Assembly (NCBI RefSeq): GCF_009882975.1
Contig: NZ_WTUX01000019.1
Coordinates: 566,446 to 630,445, forward strand
DNA: 64,000 nt
Origin: Maritimibacter harenae
Lineage (GTDB): Bacteria > Pseudomonadota > Alphaproteobacteria > Rhodobacterales > Rhodobacteraceae
Reading direction: 5' to 3'
Shown here: positions 47,861-58,176 of the stretch, in pieces
Numbering within the stretch: the first letter of the stretch is position 1
How the letters are laid out: each line of letters begins with the position of its first letter
Notes under the pieces: model-generated
Databases searched by the model: none
What the model was told of the DNA's origin: nothing
Seen by the model: the letters and a program-made list of their open reading frames with translations, nothing else
Program-made: the position numbers and the translations under genes

Positions 47861-48406
47861 TCAGGCGGGCAGTCCGCCGTCGTCCGCCGTGTTGTCGGCT
47901 GGCGCCGTCACCGTCCAGACCTCGCGCGCGCCCTCGGCGGGCGCGGAGGTCACGGTGAGGTTCGCGGCCCGCAGGAAGTTCATCACGTCCTCGACGATTT
48001 CCTCCGGTGCATCCTCGGCCCGGCCGATGGGGATCGGGCGGCGCACCTCGCGCTTGCCGGCCGGAAAGAGCGTCAGCGTCTCGTAGGTGCCGCTGCCCCG
48101 CCGTTCGACACGCACCACGCGCGACCACGGCAGCATGATGTGAACGCCGACCTGCGCGCCCTCGTCGGTGAGGCGGGCGAGCCTGCGGCGCATGTGGGTT
48201 TCGCTGAGCCCGACCCAGCCCAGCATGATGCCGATCAGCACGGGCACGACGCTGATCACCCCGACCGGCTTCGTCCAGAGCAGGGCGATGTCATCGGCCG
48301 CGAGCCGCGCCATGAGCACGCCTCCGAGCACCAGGAACGCCAGGCCCAGCCAGCGCATGGTGCGAAACGACGGCGGGGCCGCGTAGATCTCGCGCTCTTT
48401 CGTCAT
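47861..48406 (-). CDS. Hypothetical membrane protein
   Basis: A 181-residue protein with two hydrophobic segments (about 18-36, 48-66) and a soluble C-terminal domain (VHIMLPWSRVVRVERRGSG). It overlaps the nadE stop by 4 bp (ATGA), so it is co-translated downstream of nadE. The soluble part has PH-domain-like character. Function unknown. Confidence 0.7.
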   Translation of the reverse strand: MTKEREIYAAPPSFRTMRWLGLAFLVLGGVLMARLAADDIALLWTKPVGVISVVPVLIGIMLGWVGLSETHMRRRLARLTDEGAQVGVHIMLPWSRVVRVERRGSGTYETLTLFPAGKREVRRPIPIGRAEDAPEEIVEDVMNFLRAANLTVTSAPAEGAREVWTVTAPADNTADDGGLPA

Positions 48407-50070
48407 GTCTTGTCCCGCCAGCGGTTCACGATGGGATAGCGCCGGTCGAGCCAGAAGCTGCGCATGGTGAGCCGCGCGCCCGGCGCGGCCTGGAAGCGCT
48501 TGTATTCCGAGATGAAGATCAGGTGCTCCACCTTTTTCACCGTCTCCCGATCGTAGCCCTGCGCCACCAGTTCGGCGACGGAATGCTCCTTGTCCACCAA
48601 CCCTTCTAGGATGCCGTCGAGGATCTCGTAAGGTGGCAGGCTGTCGCTGTCCTGCTGATCCTCGCGCAGCTCCGCGCTGGGCGGCTTGTCGATGATCGAG
48701 GTCGGGATCACCTCGCCCGGCGGGCCCATCATCCAGTCACGGTGATTGGCATTGCGCCAGCGGCAGGTCTCGAAGACCCGCATCTTGTAGAGATCCTTGA
48801 TCGGGTTGTAGCCGCCCGCCATGTCGCCGTAGATCGTCGCATAGCCCACCGCCACCTCGGACTTGTTGCCGGTGGTGAGCAGCATTTCCCCGAACTTGTT
48901 GGACATCGCCATGAGGAGCAGGCCGCGCAGGCGCGATTGGATGTTCTCCTCCGTGAGGTCGGGCGCGTAGCCTTCGAACAGGGGGGCGAGCGTTTCGGTG
49001 ACCGCGTCGCGCGGGCCGGTGATCGGCACGAAGTCGTAGTGACAGCCCAGGTTCTCGGCCACCGCCTTCGCGTCGTCGAGCGACCCCTGGCTGGTGTATT
49101 CCGAGGGCAGCATCACGCAGCGCACGTTCTCGGGCCCCAGCGCGTCGGCGGCGATGGTCGCGACGATCGCGCTGTCGATGCCCCCCGACAGGCCCAGCAG
49201 CACCTTCCGGAAGCCCGTCTTGCCCATGTAGTCGCGCAGCGATTGCACCATGACGCGGTAATCGGCCTCGTAGGCCGGCCGCGCGGGGACCACGTCGCCG
49301 GGCACGATCGTCCACCCGTCGTCGCCCTTCTGGAGGTCGATGTGCCGGATCACCTCGTCGAATTCCGGGAACTGGAAGGCGAGCTCGCCCTGCGTGTCGA
49401 GCCCGAAGCTGGCGCCGTCGAAGACCTGGTCGTCCTGCCCGCCCACCATGTTGAGGTAGATGAGGGGAAGCCCGGTCTCCTCGACCCGCGCGCGCATCAC
49501 GCCGTGGCGGGTCTCGACCTTGCCGCGGTAATAGGGCGACCCATTCGGCACGGCGAGCACCTCGGCCCCCTTGCGCGCCAGGTCCTCGCAGACCGCCTCC
49601 GGCCACCAGGCGTCTTCGCAGACGGGGATGCCCAGCATGAGCGGACCGACCTTCACCGGTTCCTGCGGCGGGGCGTGGGCGAAGAGGCGCTTTTCGTCGA
49701 ACACCGTCTCGTTCGGCAGCATCTGCTTGAGGATGTGGCCGCGCACCCGGCCGCCTTCGAGAATCCAGTAAGCGTTGTAGAGGTCGCGCCCGTCGTGGAA
49801 CGGGCACCCCATGCCGATCGCCGGACCGTCGGCGCAATCGGCCGCCAGCGCCTCGCAGACCTCCATCGCCTCGGCCCAGAAGGCCGGGCGCATCACCAGG
49901 TCCTGCGGCTGGTAGCCGATGAGGAAGCTCTCGGTGAACATGATCATGTCCGCGCCCGCATCGCGCGCCTGCGCCCAGGCGGCGCGCGCCCGGTCGGCGT
50001 TGCCGGGAATGTCGCCCACGGTCGGGTTGAGCTGTGCCAGCGTCAGGCGAAAGGTCTCGGTCATCGTCAT
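48403..50070 (-). CDS. nadE: Glutamine-hydrolysing NAD+ synthase
   Basis: A 555-residue two-domain enzyme. The N-terminal nitrilase-type glutaminase contains FTESFLIGYQ, LPNETVFDEKR and GIPVCEDAWW (Glu, Lys, Cys). The C-terminal NAD synthetase carries the PP-loop LLGLSGGIDSAIVA. It forms NAD from deamido-NAD with glutamine as the nitrogen source. Start at 50070 or, six bases later, 50064. Confidence 0.96.
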   Translation of the reverse strand: MTMTETFRLTLAQLNPTVGDIPGNADRARAAWAQARDAGADMIMFTESFLIGYQPQDLVMRPAFWAEAMEVCEALAADCADGPAIGMGCPFHDGRDLYNAYWILEGGRVRGHILKQMLPNETVFDEKRLFAHAPPQEPVKVGPLMLGIPVCEDAWWPEAVCEDLARKGAEVLAVPNGSPYYRGKVETRHGVMRARVEETGLPLIYLNMVGGQDDQVFDGASFGLDTQGELAFQFPEFDEVIRHIDLQKGDDGWTIVPGDVVPARPAYEADYRVMVQSLRDYMGKTGFRKVLLGLSGGIDSAIVATIAADALGPENVRCVMLPSEYTSQGSLDDAKAVAENLGCHYDFVPITGPRDAVTETLAPLFEGYAPDLTEENIQSRLRGLLLMAMSNKFGEMLLTTGNKSEVAVGYATIYGDMAGGYNPIKDLYKMRVFETCRWRNANHRDWMMGPPGEVIPTSIIDKPPSAELREDQQDSDSLPPYEILDGILEGLVDKEHSVAELVAQGYDRETVKKVEHLIFISEYKRFQAAPGARLTMRSFWLDRRYPIVNRWRDKT

Positions 50071-50212
50071 CCTCGCGTTACGCCGGACTGTTTAGCAGGT
50101 TCATGGGCAGACAAAAGCCGGGTGCCGTCTTTGTCATAGGAAAAGAATTGTGTCGCGTGGCCTCGTTGCTTAGGTTTCGGACACTTCGGAAAAAATCGAC
50201 CAAGAGGTCCCC

Positions 50213-51844
50213 ATGTCACGCACCCTGCGTCTTGTCGTTCCCATCGCCGCGACCCTTCTCGCGGGCGGCGCTTTTGCGCAAGAGGCGGTCGAGACGATGC
50301 AATACGACGACGGGCGCGTTTACGAGGGCACCTTCAAGGATGGCCAGCCCCACGGCCAGGGCACCCTGCGCACGCCGTCGGGCTACGAATACACCGGCAC
50401 CTTCGTGAACGGCGAGATCCGGGGCGAGGGCGTCGCGCGCTTCCCCAACGGATCGGTCTACGAGGGCAATTTCGCTGCCGGCAAGCCGCACGGGTTCGGC
50501 AAGATCACCTTCGCCGACGGGTCGAGCTTCGAGGGGGACTGGGTCGACGGGAAGATCACCGGCACGGGCCTGGCCGAATACGCCAACGGCGTCGTCTACG
50601 AAGGCGGGCTGCGCGAGGCGATGCATCACGGCAAGGGCCGGATGGAGAGCCCTTCGGGCTTCATCTACGACGGCGACTGGAACATGGGCCAGAAGGACGG
50701 GCAGGGGCAGGCGACCTATGCCGACGGCTCGGTCTACGAAGGCGGTTTCCAGGACGACGAACGGCATGGCCAGGGCGTCTATGTCGGCGCGGACGGCATG
50801 CGCTACGAAGGCGAATGGGTCGACGGCCAGATGCACGGCAATGGCCGGCTCGAACAGGCCAACGGTGACGTCTACCAGGGCCAGTTCGTGGAAGGTCAGC
50901 GTTCGGGCCAGGGCAAGGTCACCTATGCCAGCGGCGACGTCTACACCGGCGCGTTCCTGAACGATCAACGCAACGGGCAGGGCGTCTTCGAGGGTGAGGA
51001 CGGCTATCGCTACGACGGCAACTGGGTCGACGGCCAGATCGAGGGTCAGGGCACCGTCACCTATCCCGACGGCTCGGTCTACGAAGGCATGTTCCGCGCC
51101 GGGCTGCCGGACGGGCAGGGCACGATCACCTATCCCGACGGCGGCACGTATACCGGTGACTGGCGCGACGGCGTGATCGAGGGCATGGGGCGCGCGACCT
51201 ATCCCAACGGCTCGACCTACGAAGGCGGCTTCGTCTCCGCGCTCTTCGAGGGCGAGGGGACGCTCACCTTCGCCGAGGGCCACGGCTATTCCGGCGGATG
51301 GGAGAAGGGCAAGCGCCACGGCCAGGGACGCGAGGAATACGCGGATGGGTCGGTTTACGAAGGCGGCTGGATCGAGGGCAAGCGACAGGGCGACGGCACG
51401 CTCACGCTGGCCGACGGGTTCACTTACACCGGCGAGTGGCTCAACGGCATGAAGCACGGCATGGGCAAGGCGACCTACGCCAACGGCGATGTCTACGACG
51501 GCCAGTTCGCCAACGACCAGCGTAACGGCCAGGGGACGGTGATCTACGCGTCCGGCGAGACGGTATCGGGCGAATGGGTGAACGGCGTCATGGAATCGAT
51601 GCTCGAGGGCGGCACGCCGGCCCCGCTGGTCCCCGCCGCGACGGATGAAACGGTGGACGAGGCGCCGGCGCCCTCAGAAGCGCCCGAAGAGGACACCCAG
51701 CCGGTGGTCGAGGAGGCGCCCGCGCCGGACGAAGCTCCGGCGGAAACGCCGGCCCCGGAACCGGCCGCCGACCCGGAGCCCACGCGGGTGCCCGAAGGGC
51801 TGGCCGATCCGGATGCGTCGCTGGGGTCCGGCGGTCTCTACTGA
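50213..51844 (+). CDS. Exported MORN-repeat protein
   Basis: A 543-residue protein: signal peptide (to about residue 23), then 18 consecutive 23-residue MORN repeats (roughly residues 31-444, consensus DGSVYEGEW..G..HGQGT.TY) plus a partial nineteenth. An acidic Pro/Ala/Glu-rich tail of about 80 residues ends in LGSGGLY. MORN repeats form an elongated beta-hairpin stack that binds lipid or protein. An outer-membrane or periplasmic scaffold is plausible. No neighbour suggests a partner. Confidence 0.85.
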   Translation: MSRTLRLVVPIAATLLAGGAFAQEAVETMQYDDGRVYEGTFKDGQPHGQGTLRTPSGYEYTGTFVNGEIRGEGVARFPNGSVYEGNFAAGKPHGFGKITFADGSSFEGDWVDGKITGTGLAEYANGVVYEGGLREAMHHGKGRMESPSGFIYDGDWNMGQKDGQGQATYADGSVYEGGFQDDERHGQGVYVGADGMRYEGEWVDGQMHGNGRLEQANGDVYQGQFVEGQRSGQGKVTYASGDVYTGAFLNDQRNGQGVFEGEDGYRYDGNWVDGQIEGQGTVTYPDGSVYEGMFRAGLPDGQGTITYPDGGTYTGDWRDGVIEGMGRATYPNGSTYEGGFVSALFEGEGTLTFAEGHGYSGGWEKGKRHGQGREEYADGSVYEGGWIEGKRQGDGTLTLADGFTYTGEWLNGMKHGMGKATYANGDVYDGQFANDQRNGQGTVIYASGETVSGEWVNGVMESMLEGGTPAPLVPAATDETVDEAPAPSEAPEEDTQPVVEEAPAPDEAPAETPAPEPAADPEPTRVPEGLADPDASLGSGGLY

Positions 51845-51857
51845 TCGCCGGGCAGGT

Positions 51858-52073
51858 TCAGCCGCAATCCGCACCCTTCTGGACCGGCGGGCAGGGCACT
51901 GTGCCGTAGGAACAGAAGACGCAGCAATCCCCCGCGCGCGGCCTGAGGACCGCCCCACAGGCGGTGCAGTCGTAGAACCACTGGCATTGATCCGGCGGCA
52001 TGGTTTCCCGGCGGGCGTGGCCACACTCCGGGCAGGTCAGCGTGCTGATGAGGGTGATGTCGCTGTCTGTCAT
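51858..52073 (-). CDS. Small zinc-ribbon protein (GDCCVFCSYG type)
   Basis: A 71-residue protein with nine Cys: a CPECG pair and CTACG pair form a zinc ribbon; the GDCCVFCSYGTVPCPPVQ end is the recurrent mark of this small family. Cytosolic. Convergent with the MORN gene. Confidence 0.82.
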   Translation of the reverse strand: MTDSDITLISTLTCPECGHARRETMPPDQCQWFYDCTACGAVLRPRAGDCCVFCSYGTVPCPPVQKGADCG

Positions 52074-52162
52074 GGCGCCATGTGTTCCCCTTGTTCGGGC
52101 GAAGGCAGCCGTGAACGCGTGGTCCGAAATCGCCGCGCGCCGGTGTGGCGCGGCGGCGCGGG

Positions 52163-52756
52163 TCAGGACCGGCCGATCAGGCCGTCCAGATTGGCGATGA
52201 AGCGTTCCGCCTCGTCGGCCATGTCGAAGCGACGATCGGCCAGCACCCAGTCGAGCGTGAGGCTCTTCAGCCAGCCCAGGATGATCGTCGCGACGTCGCG
52301 GGCCGGCAGTTCCGGGTGGAACGTGTCGTCCTTCTGGCCCGCCTCGATGAACTTGGTCACCTTGTCGTGGCGGTTGCGGTCCAGCGTCCGGAAGCGCTGA
52401 CGCAGGCTTTCGTGTTCGGTCTGCAGCTCCAGCGAGTGCAGGATCGACGGAACCGCCGGCAACACCTCGACGAGCGAAACATAGCCGCGCACGGACCCGG
52501 CGATGGCATCCTGCGAGGCGGCTTCTTTCGGCATCGTGTCTTCGATATCCGAGACGATCCGCTCACTCACGGCATCCCAGATCTCCGCTTTCGTCGAGAA
52601 GTGACGAAAGATGGCGGGCTGCGTAACCCCGACGGCATCTGCGAGATGTTGGGTGGTCACACGGTCAGGCCCCATCCTGCCCGACAGATCTATAACGGTT
52701 TCCACGATCTCTGCTTTGCGGTCGGCGGCGCTTTTTCTTTTGCGCACCTGGTTCAA
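52163..52756 (-). CDS. TetR family transcriptional regulator
   Basis: A 197-residue TetR regulator. The helix-turn-helix reads TTQHLADAVGVTQPAIFRHFSTKAEIW and the rest is a ligand domain. TTG start at 52756 with TAGGGGG 5 bp upstream; the ATG at 52849 would add 31 non-family residues. Direct repeats ATAACAC at 52808-52814 and 52828-52834 lie upstream and may be part of its control. Confidence 0.85.
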   Translation of the reverse strand: MNQVRKRKSAADRKAEIVETVIDLSGRMGPDRVTTQHLADAVGVTQPAIFRHFSTKAEIWDAVSERIVSDIEDTMPKEAASQDAIAGSVRGYVSLVEVLPAVPSILHSLELQTEHESLRQRFRTLDRNRHDKVTKFIEAGQKDDTFHPELPARDVATIILGWLKSLTLDWVLADRRFDMADEAERFIANLDGLIGRS

Positions 52757-52887
52757 GTTACCCCCTAACAAGCCGGCAGCACCGGCGTATGGTGGATGGA
52801 TTGAAAGATAACACTCATGACCACTCCATAACACGACCTTGCGAGTCAACTTTTGTCGTTCCGGCGAGTTCCCGCCAAGGGTTCCTC

Positions 52888-54417
52888 TTATACGTGTGCG
52901 CCGCTGTCGAGGCGAGCCAGAAATGCTTCCGCATCGGACAAAATCTGGCGTCGTTTGTTGGCATCCATGCGCTGCCAGGTCGCGTAAATCGTTCTCATCC
53001 GGTGATTCTTTTCGAATCGTTGCCGGTGGCGGTCAAGAAACCACCAGTAGAGCAGGTTGAACGGGCAGGCCCCTGCGCCGGTCTTCTGGCGCACGTCATA
53101 CGTGCAGCCGTCACAGTAGTCCGACATCTTGTCGATGTAGTTTCCCGAAGACACGTAGGGTTTGGAGGCCAGCATCCCGCCGTCGGCGAACTGGCTCATG
53201 CCAAGCGTGTTCGGGGCTTCCACCCATTCGAAGGCGTCGGCGTAGACGCCGAGGTACCACTCCTGCACCTGCTGCGGATCAACGCCAATCAGCAGCGCGA
53301 AGTTCCCTGTCACCATCAGGCGCTGGATGTGGTGGGCATAGGCGTTCTCCCGGGTCTGGCGCACGGCTTCCGATAGGCAGGCCATGTCGGTCTCGCCACT
53401 CCAGTAGAGCCAAGGCAGGTCGCGGTGGTGGCGCAGGGCGTTGCGCGACGTGTAGCCGGGGCCGTCCATCATGTAGATTCCGCGCACGAATTCGCGCCAG
53501 CCCAGGATCTGGCGGATGAAGCCTTCGGCGGAGTTGAGCGGCACCTGTCCGTCGCGGTAGGCGGCTTCCGCCCGCCGGCACAGGTCGAGCGGGTCGAGAA
53601 GGCCGATGTTGAGGGCGGGCGACAGCACGGAGTGGTAGAGATACGCCTCACCGGTCAGCATGGCGTCCTGGTAGGGGCCGAAGCGGGGCAGGCGGTTGGC
53701 GATGAAATCGTCCGCGGCACGCGCGGCATCCTCGTGGGTGGTGGGAAAGGCGAACCCGTCGAGATCGCCGAAATGGTCGGAAAACTCCGATCCCACAAGC
53801 TCGAGCACCTCTTGCGTGACCGCGTCAGGTTGGAATCGGGGAATCTTCGGCTGGAACAAGTCGTGCGCGGCGGGCTCCCGGTTGTCGTGGTCGTAGTTCC
53901 ACTTGCCGCCCTCGGGCTTGCCGTCATCGTTCATCAATATGCCGGTCTTGCGGCGCATCTCGCGGTAGAAGAACTCCATCCGCAGCTCCTTGCGCCCCTC
54001 GGCCCAACTTTCGAATTCCTCCTGTGTGGAAATGAAGCGGGTGTCGGGCAGGCGCGTGACCTTCAGAGGCAGATCGTCGAGGAGCTGGATCAACCGCCAG
54101 TCGCCGGGCGTGGTGCAGATGAGCTCTTTCGCATCATGGTCTTTTGCCCGGCGCAGAAGCTCGCCGTCGATGCTCTGCGCGTTGTGCGGGTCGGTGAGCC
54201 GGGCATAGGCGACGGTCCAGCCATCCGCCTCCAGCCGGGCCGCGAACTTGCGCATCGCCGCGAAGATCAGCGCGATCTTCTTGGGGTGATGCTTTGGGCG
54301 CCCCGCCTCCCCGCGCACCTCGGCCATGACCACGACGTCCCGCGCCCGGTCGGCCTCGCGCAGCGCGGAGAGATCCGGGGTCAGCTGGTCGCCCAGGACG
54401 AGGACGAGGCGGCTCAC
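52888..54417 (-). CDS. Cryptochrome/photolyase family protein, Fe-S bacterial type
   Basis: A 509-residue photolyase/cryptochrome of the FeS-BCP ((6-4) photolyase, PhrB) group. Three of the cluster Cys are in YCDGC and GACPFN with the spacing of PhrB Cys438/441/454; the fourth is in LDLCRRAE. FAD region is GFIRQILGWREFVRG. GTG start at 54417 overlaps the SDR stop (GTGA). Likely repairs (6-4) photoproducts in a light-driven reaction; a pure sensor role is the alternative. Confidence 0.9.
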   Translation of the reverse strand: MSRLVLVLGDQLTPDLSALREADRARDVVVMAEVRGEAGRPKHHPKKIALIFAAMRKFAARLEADGWTVAYARLTDPHNAQSIDGELLRRAKDHDAKELICTTPGDWRLIQLLDDLPLKVTRLPDTRFISTQEEFESWAEGRKELRMEFFYREMRRKTGILMNDDGKPEGGKWNYDHDNREPAAHDLFQPKIPRFQPDAVTQEVLELVGSEFSDHFGDLDGFAFPTTHEDAARAADDFIANRLPRFGPYQDAMLTGEAYLYHSVLSPALNIGLLDPLDLCRRAEAAYRDGQVPLNSAEGFIRQILGWREFVRGIYMMDGPGYTSRNALRHHRDLPWLYWSGETDMACLSEAVRQTRENAYAHHIQRLMVTGNFALLIGVDPQQVQEWYLGVYADAFEWVEAPNTLGMSQFADGGMLASKPYVSSGNYIDKMSDYCDGCTYDVRQKTGAGACPFNLLYWWFLDRHRQRFEKNHRMRTIYATWQRMDANKRRQILSDAEAFLARLDSGAHV

Positions 54418-55082
54418 CACACTACCCGGTCGCCGCGCCAGTCGAAGAACTGGCCGCTCTGCGCGACGTCGAGCGAGGACAGCACGCGCAGCAGGTTCGC
54501 GGCCGCCTCGGCCGGGGTGACCTTGTCGTGACCCGCGCCGTGCACGGCTGTCAGGTCGGTCGCCACGGTGCCCGGATGGAGCGCGACGCAGATCGCCTGC
54601 TTGTGGGTGCGCCCGAGCTCGATCGCGGCGGTGTGCATGACCTGGTTCAACGCCGCCTTCGCCGCGCGGTAGCCGTACCAACCGCCCATCCGGTTGTCGC
54701 CGATCGAGCCCACGCGGGCCGAAAGGGCGGCGATATGGGCAGGGCGGTCACGGGGCAGAAGCCGTGCCGCGTGCCGCAAGACGAGCGACGGGCCGATCGC
54801 GTTGGTGCGGAACTGGGCGGCCAGCACCTCTGCGTCGAGATGCTTGAGCGCCTTCTCCGGGCCTCTGCCATCGGTCTCGAGCGCGCCGGTGGCGATGAAG
54901 ACGAGATCGAAGGGACCGTCGAGGTCCGAAAGCAGTGCATCGACCCGCTCGGGATCCGCGAAGTCGAAGCCATCGGTGCTGCGCGACAGGCCGGTGACGG
55001 CCCAGTCGGCGTTCGAAAGGTGGCGGGCGATGGCGCCGCCGATTCCGCCGGAGGCGCCGAGTATCAGGGCTTTTTTCGTCAT
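54414..55082 (-). CDS. Short-chain dehydrogenase (CsgA-like)
   Basis: A 222-residue classical SDR. Cofactor motif LGASGGIGGAI, catalytic Tyr/Lys in YGYRAAK, and SARVGSIGD. Overlaps the photolyase start by 4 bp, so the two are one operon and probably one stress response. ATG at 55082. Substrate unknown. Confidence 0.9.
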   Translation of the reverse strand: MTKKALILGASGGIGGAIARHLSNADWAVTGLSRSTDGFDFADPERVDALLSDLDGPFDLVFIATGALETDGRGPEKALKHLDAEVLAAQFRTNAIGPSLVLRHAARLLPRDRPAHIAALSARVGSIGDNRMGGWYGYRAAKAALNQVMHTAAIELGRTHKQAICVALHPGTVATDLTAVHGAGHDKVTPAEAAANLLRVLSSLDVAQSGQFFDWRGDRVVW

Positions 55083-55133
55083 GTTCCCGCTACGCGCGGG
55101 GCGCGCGCGCGGACCAGTCGTGGCAAAAATCAC

Positions 55134-55161
55134 TTTTCATTCGCTATGTGAGCGGTATAAC
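55134..55161 (+). promoter_or_regulatory. Probable promoter of the leu leader and leuA
   Basis: TTTTCA (55134-55139), 16-bp spacer, TATAAC (55156-55161). The predicted start site, 7 bp after the -10, is about 55168, which is the A of the leader ATG. Confidence 0.6.
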
Positions 55162-55167
55162 GGCCCC

Positions 55168-55257
55168 ATGACGAAGACGGCACATACCATCGGTCTGACC
55201 GGCGCGCTTGCGCGTCCGTCCCGTCGTGCTGCCCTCCTTCTTCTTAGCTGCCTCTGA
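55168..55257 (+). CDS. leuL: leuA leader peptide
   Basis: A 29-residue ORF, ATG at 55168, ending in ALLLLSCL (CTC CTT CTT CTT ... CTC) just before the stop. The run of Leu codons upstream of leuA is the pattern of an amino-acid-sensing leader. No Shine-Dalgarno precedes the ATG. The predicted start site coincides with the ATG, so it may be translated from a leaderless RNA. Confidence 0.75.
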   Translation: MTKTAHTIGLTGALARPSRRAALLLLSCL

Positions 55258-55300
55258 GCGTGCCGACGGCGCGAGCGCTCAGGGGTATGGCATCGCGCCG
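55254..55300 (+). promoter_or_regulatory. Competing hairpins between leuL and leuA
   Basis: Stem I CTGAGCG (55254-55260) / CGCTCAG (55276-55282) overlaps the leader stop. Stem II CGGCGCGA (55267-55274) / TCGCGCCG (55293-55300) interlocks with it, so only one can form at a time. A ribosome at the stop would block stem I and allow stem II. No U-run follows stem II, so the output may be translational or Rho-dependent. Confidence 0.55.
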
Positions 55301-55338
55301 CCGAACCACGGCTAAGACAGTATAAGAGAGACATTCCA

Positions 55339-56901
55339 ATGACACAGACGACCAAGCAGGACCGCGTCCTGATTTTCGACACGACGCTGCGCGATGGCGA
55401 ACAGAGCCCCGGCGCGACGATGAGCCACGAGGAAAAGCTCGAGATCGCCGAGATGCTCGACGAAATGGGCGTGGACATCATCGAGGCGGGCTTCCCGATC
55501 GCCTCGGAGGGTGACTTCCAGGCGGTCAAGGAAATCGCGCAGCGCTCGAAGAACGCGACGATCTGTGGCCTGGCGCGGGCGAACACGACGGATATCGACC
55601 GGGCCTACGAGGCGGTGAAGCACGCCAACAGCCCGCGTATCCACACCTTCATCGGCACCTCGCCGCTCCACCGCGCGATCCCGGGGCTGAGCCAGGACGA
55701 CATGGCCGATCTGATCCATGAGACGGTGAGCCACGCGCGCAATTTGACCGACAACGTGCAATGGTCGCCGATGGACGCCACCCGCACCGAGCACGATTAC
55801 CTGTGCCGGGTCGTCGAGATCGCGATCAAGGCGGGCGCCACGACGATCAACATCCCCGACACGGTGGGCTACACCGCGCCCCGCGAAAGCGCCGACCTGA
55901 TCCGCATGCTGATCGAGAAGGTGCCGGGCGGTGACGAAATCGTCTTCTCGACCCATTGCCACAACGACCTGGGCATGGCGACCGCCAACAGCCTCGCCGC
56001 CGTGGAAGCGGGCGCGCGCCAGATCGAGTGCACGATCAACGGCCTGGGCGAACGCGCCGGCAACACGGCGCTGGAAGAGGTCGTGATGGCCCTGCGGGTG
56101 CGCAACGACATCATGCCCTATGCCACCCACATCGACACGAAGAAGATCATGCAGATCAGCCGCCGTGTCAGCCAGGTGTCGGGCTTCCCGGTGCAGTACA
56201 ACAAGGCCGTGGTCGGCAAGAACGCCTTCGCGCACGAATCCGGCATCCACCAGGACGGGATGCTCAAGAACGCCGAGACGTTCGAGATCATGCGCCCCGA
56301 GGACATCGGCCTGGCCTCGTCCTCGCTGCCGCTGGGCAAGCATTCGGGCCGTGCCGCGCTGCGCGACAAGCTCAACGCGCTGGGGCTGGAAGTCGGTGAC
56401 AACCAGCTCAAGGACATCTTCGTGCGCTTCAAGTCGCTGGCCGACCGCAAGAAGGAAGTCTACGACGACGATATCATCGCGCTGGTGGCCGATACGGCCG
56501 GCGACAAGGCGGTCGAGAAGATCAAGCTGAAGTCGCTGAAGGTCGTCTGCGGCACCGAAGGCCCGCAGACCGCGGACCTGGTGCTGGAGATCGACGGCGA
56601 GGAGGTCTCGACCACCCAGACCGGCGACGGTCCGGTGGATGCGACCTTCAACGCGGTCAAGGCGCTCTTCCCGACCGAGGCGCGGCTCGAGATCTACCAG
56701 GTCTCCGCCGTGACCGAGGGCACGGACGCGCAGGCCACCGTTTCGGTCCGTCTGTCGGAGAACGGGCGCATCTCGACCGGCCAGTCGGCAGACACGGATA
56801 CGGTGGTCGCGTCGGCCAAGGCCTACATCACCGCGTTGAACCGCCTTCAGATCCGGCTGGCAAAGTCGGCGCCGGAGGTGCATTACACCGACGCGAGCTG
56901 A
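55339..56901 (+). CDS. leuA: 2-isopropylmalate synthase
   Basis: A 520-residue type 1 LeuA that commits 2-ketoisovalerate and acetyl-CoA to leucine synthesis. Signature LRDGEQSPGATM; metal His in STHCHNDLGMAT; C-terminal regulatory domain (leucine feedback). Leader peptide and hairpins upstream suggest leucine-dependent expression. Confidence 0.97.
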   Translation: MTQTTKQDRVLIFDTTLRDGEQSPGATMSHEEKLEIAEMLDEMGVDIIEAGFPIASEGDFQAVKEIAQRSKNATICGLARANTTDIDRAYEAVKHANSPRIHTFIGTSPLHRAIPGLSQDDMADLIHETVSHARNLTDNVQWSPMDATRTEHDYLCRVVEIAIKAGATTINIPDTVGYTAPRESADLIRMLIEKVPGGDEIVFSTHCHNDLGMATANSLAAVEAGARQIECTINGLGERAGNTALEEVVMALRVRNDIMPYATHIDTKKIMQISRRVSQVSGFPVQYNKAVVGKNAFAHESGIHQDGMLKNAETFEIMRPEDIGLASSSLPLGKHSGRAALRDKLNALGLEVGDNQLKDIFVRFKSLADRKKEVYDDDIIALVADTAGDKAVEKIKLKSLKVVCGTEGPQTADLVLEIDGEEVSTTQTGDGPVDATFNAVKALFPTEARLEIYQVSAVTEGTDAQATVSVRLSENGRISTGQSADTDTVVASAKAYITALNRLQIRLAKSAPEVHYTDAS

Positions 56902-56984
56902 TCGCGCGGGCGCGAATGCGCCCGTTGCGCCGGGGTGAAGGGAACCGGGACCACGCGGGTCCGTTCAGGCAAGAATTCGCTTGA

Positions 56985-58130
<1,146 letters not shown>

Positions 58131-58176
58131 GGCCCCGCGGGGCGCCGCGCATGCCCCATGAGACCGGGGGGACAAA

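Noticed and set aside
50216-51457. 413-residue repeat-rich open frame antisense to the MORN gene
   Set aside because: The repeats are the mirror of the MORN units on the other strand; no start signal and no sensible domain.
50303-51600. CRISPR-like or satellite repeats
   Set aside because: The 69-bp periodicity is coding (23-residue MORN units) and has no conserved repeat/unique spacer alternation.
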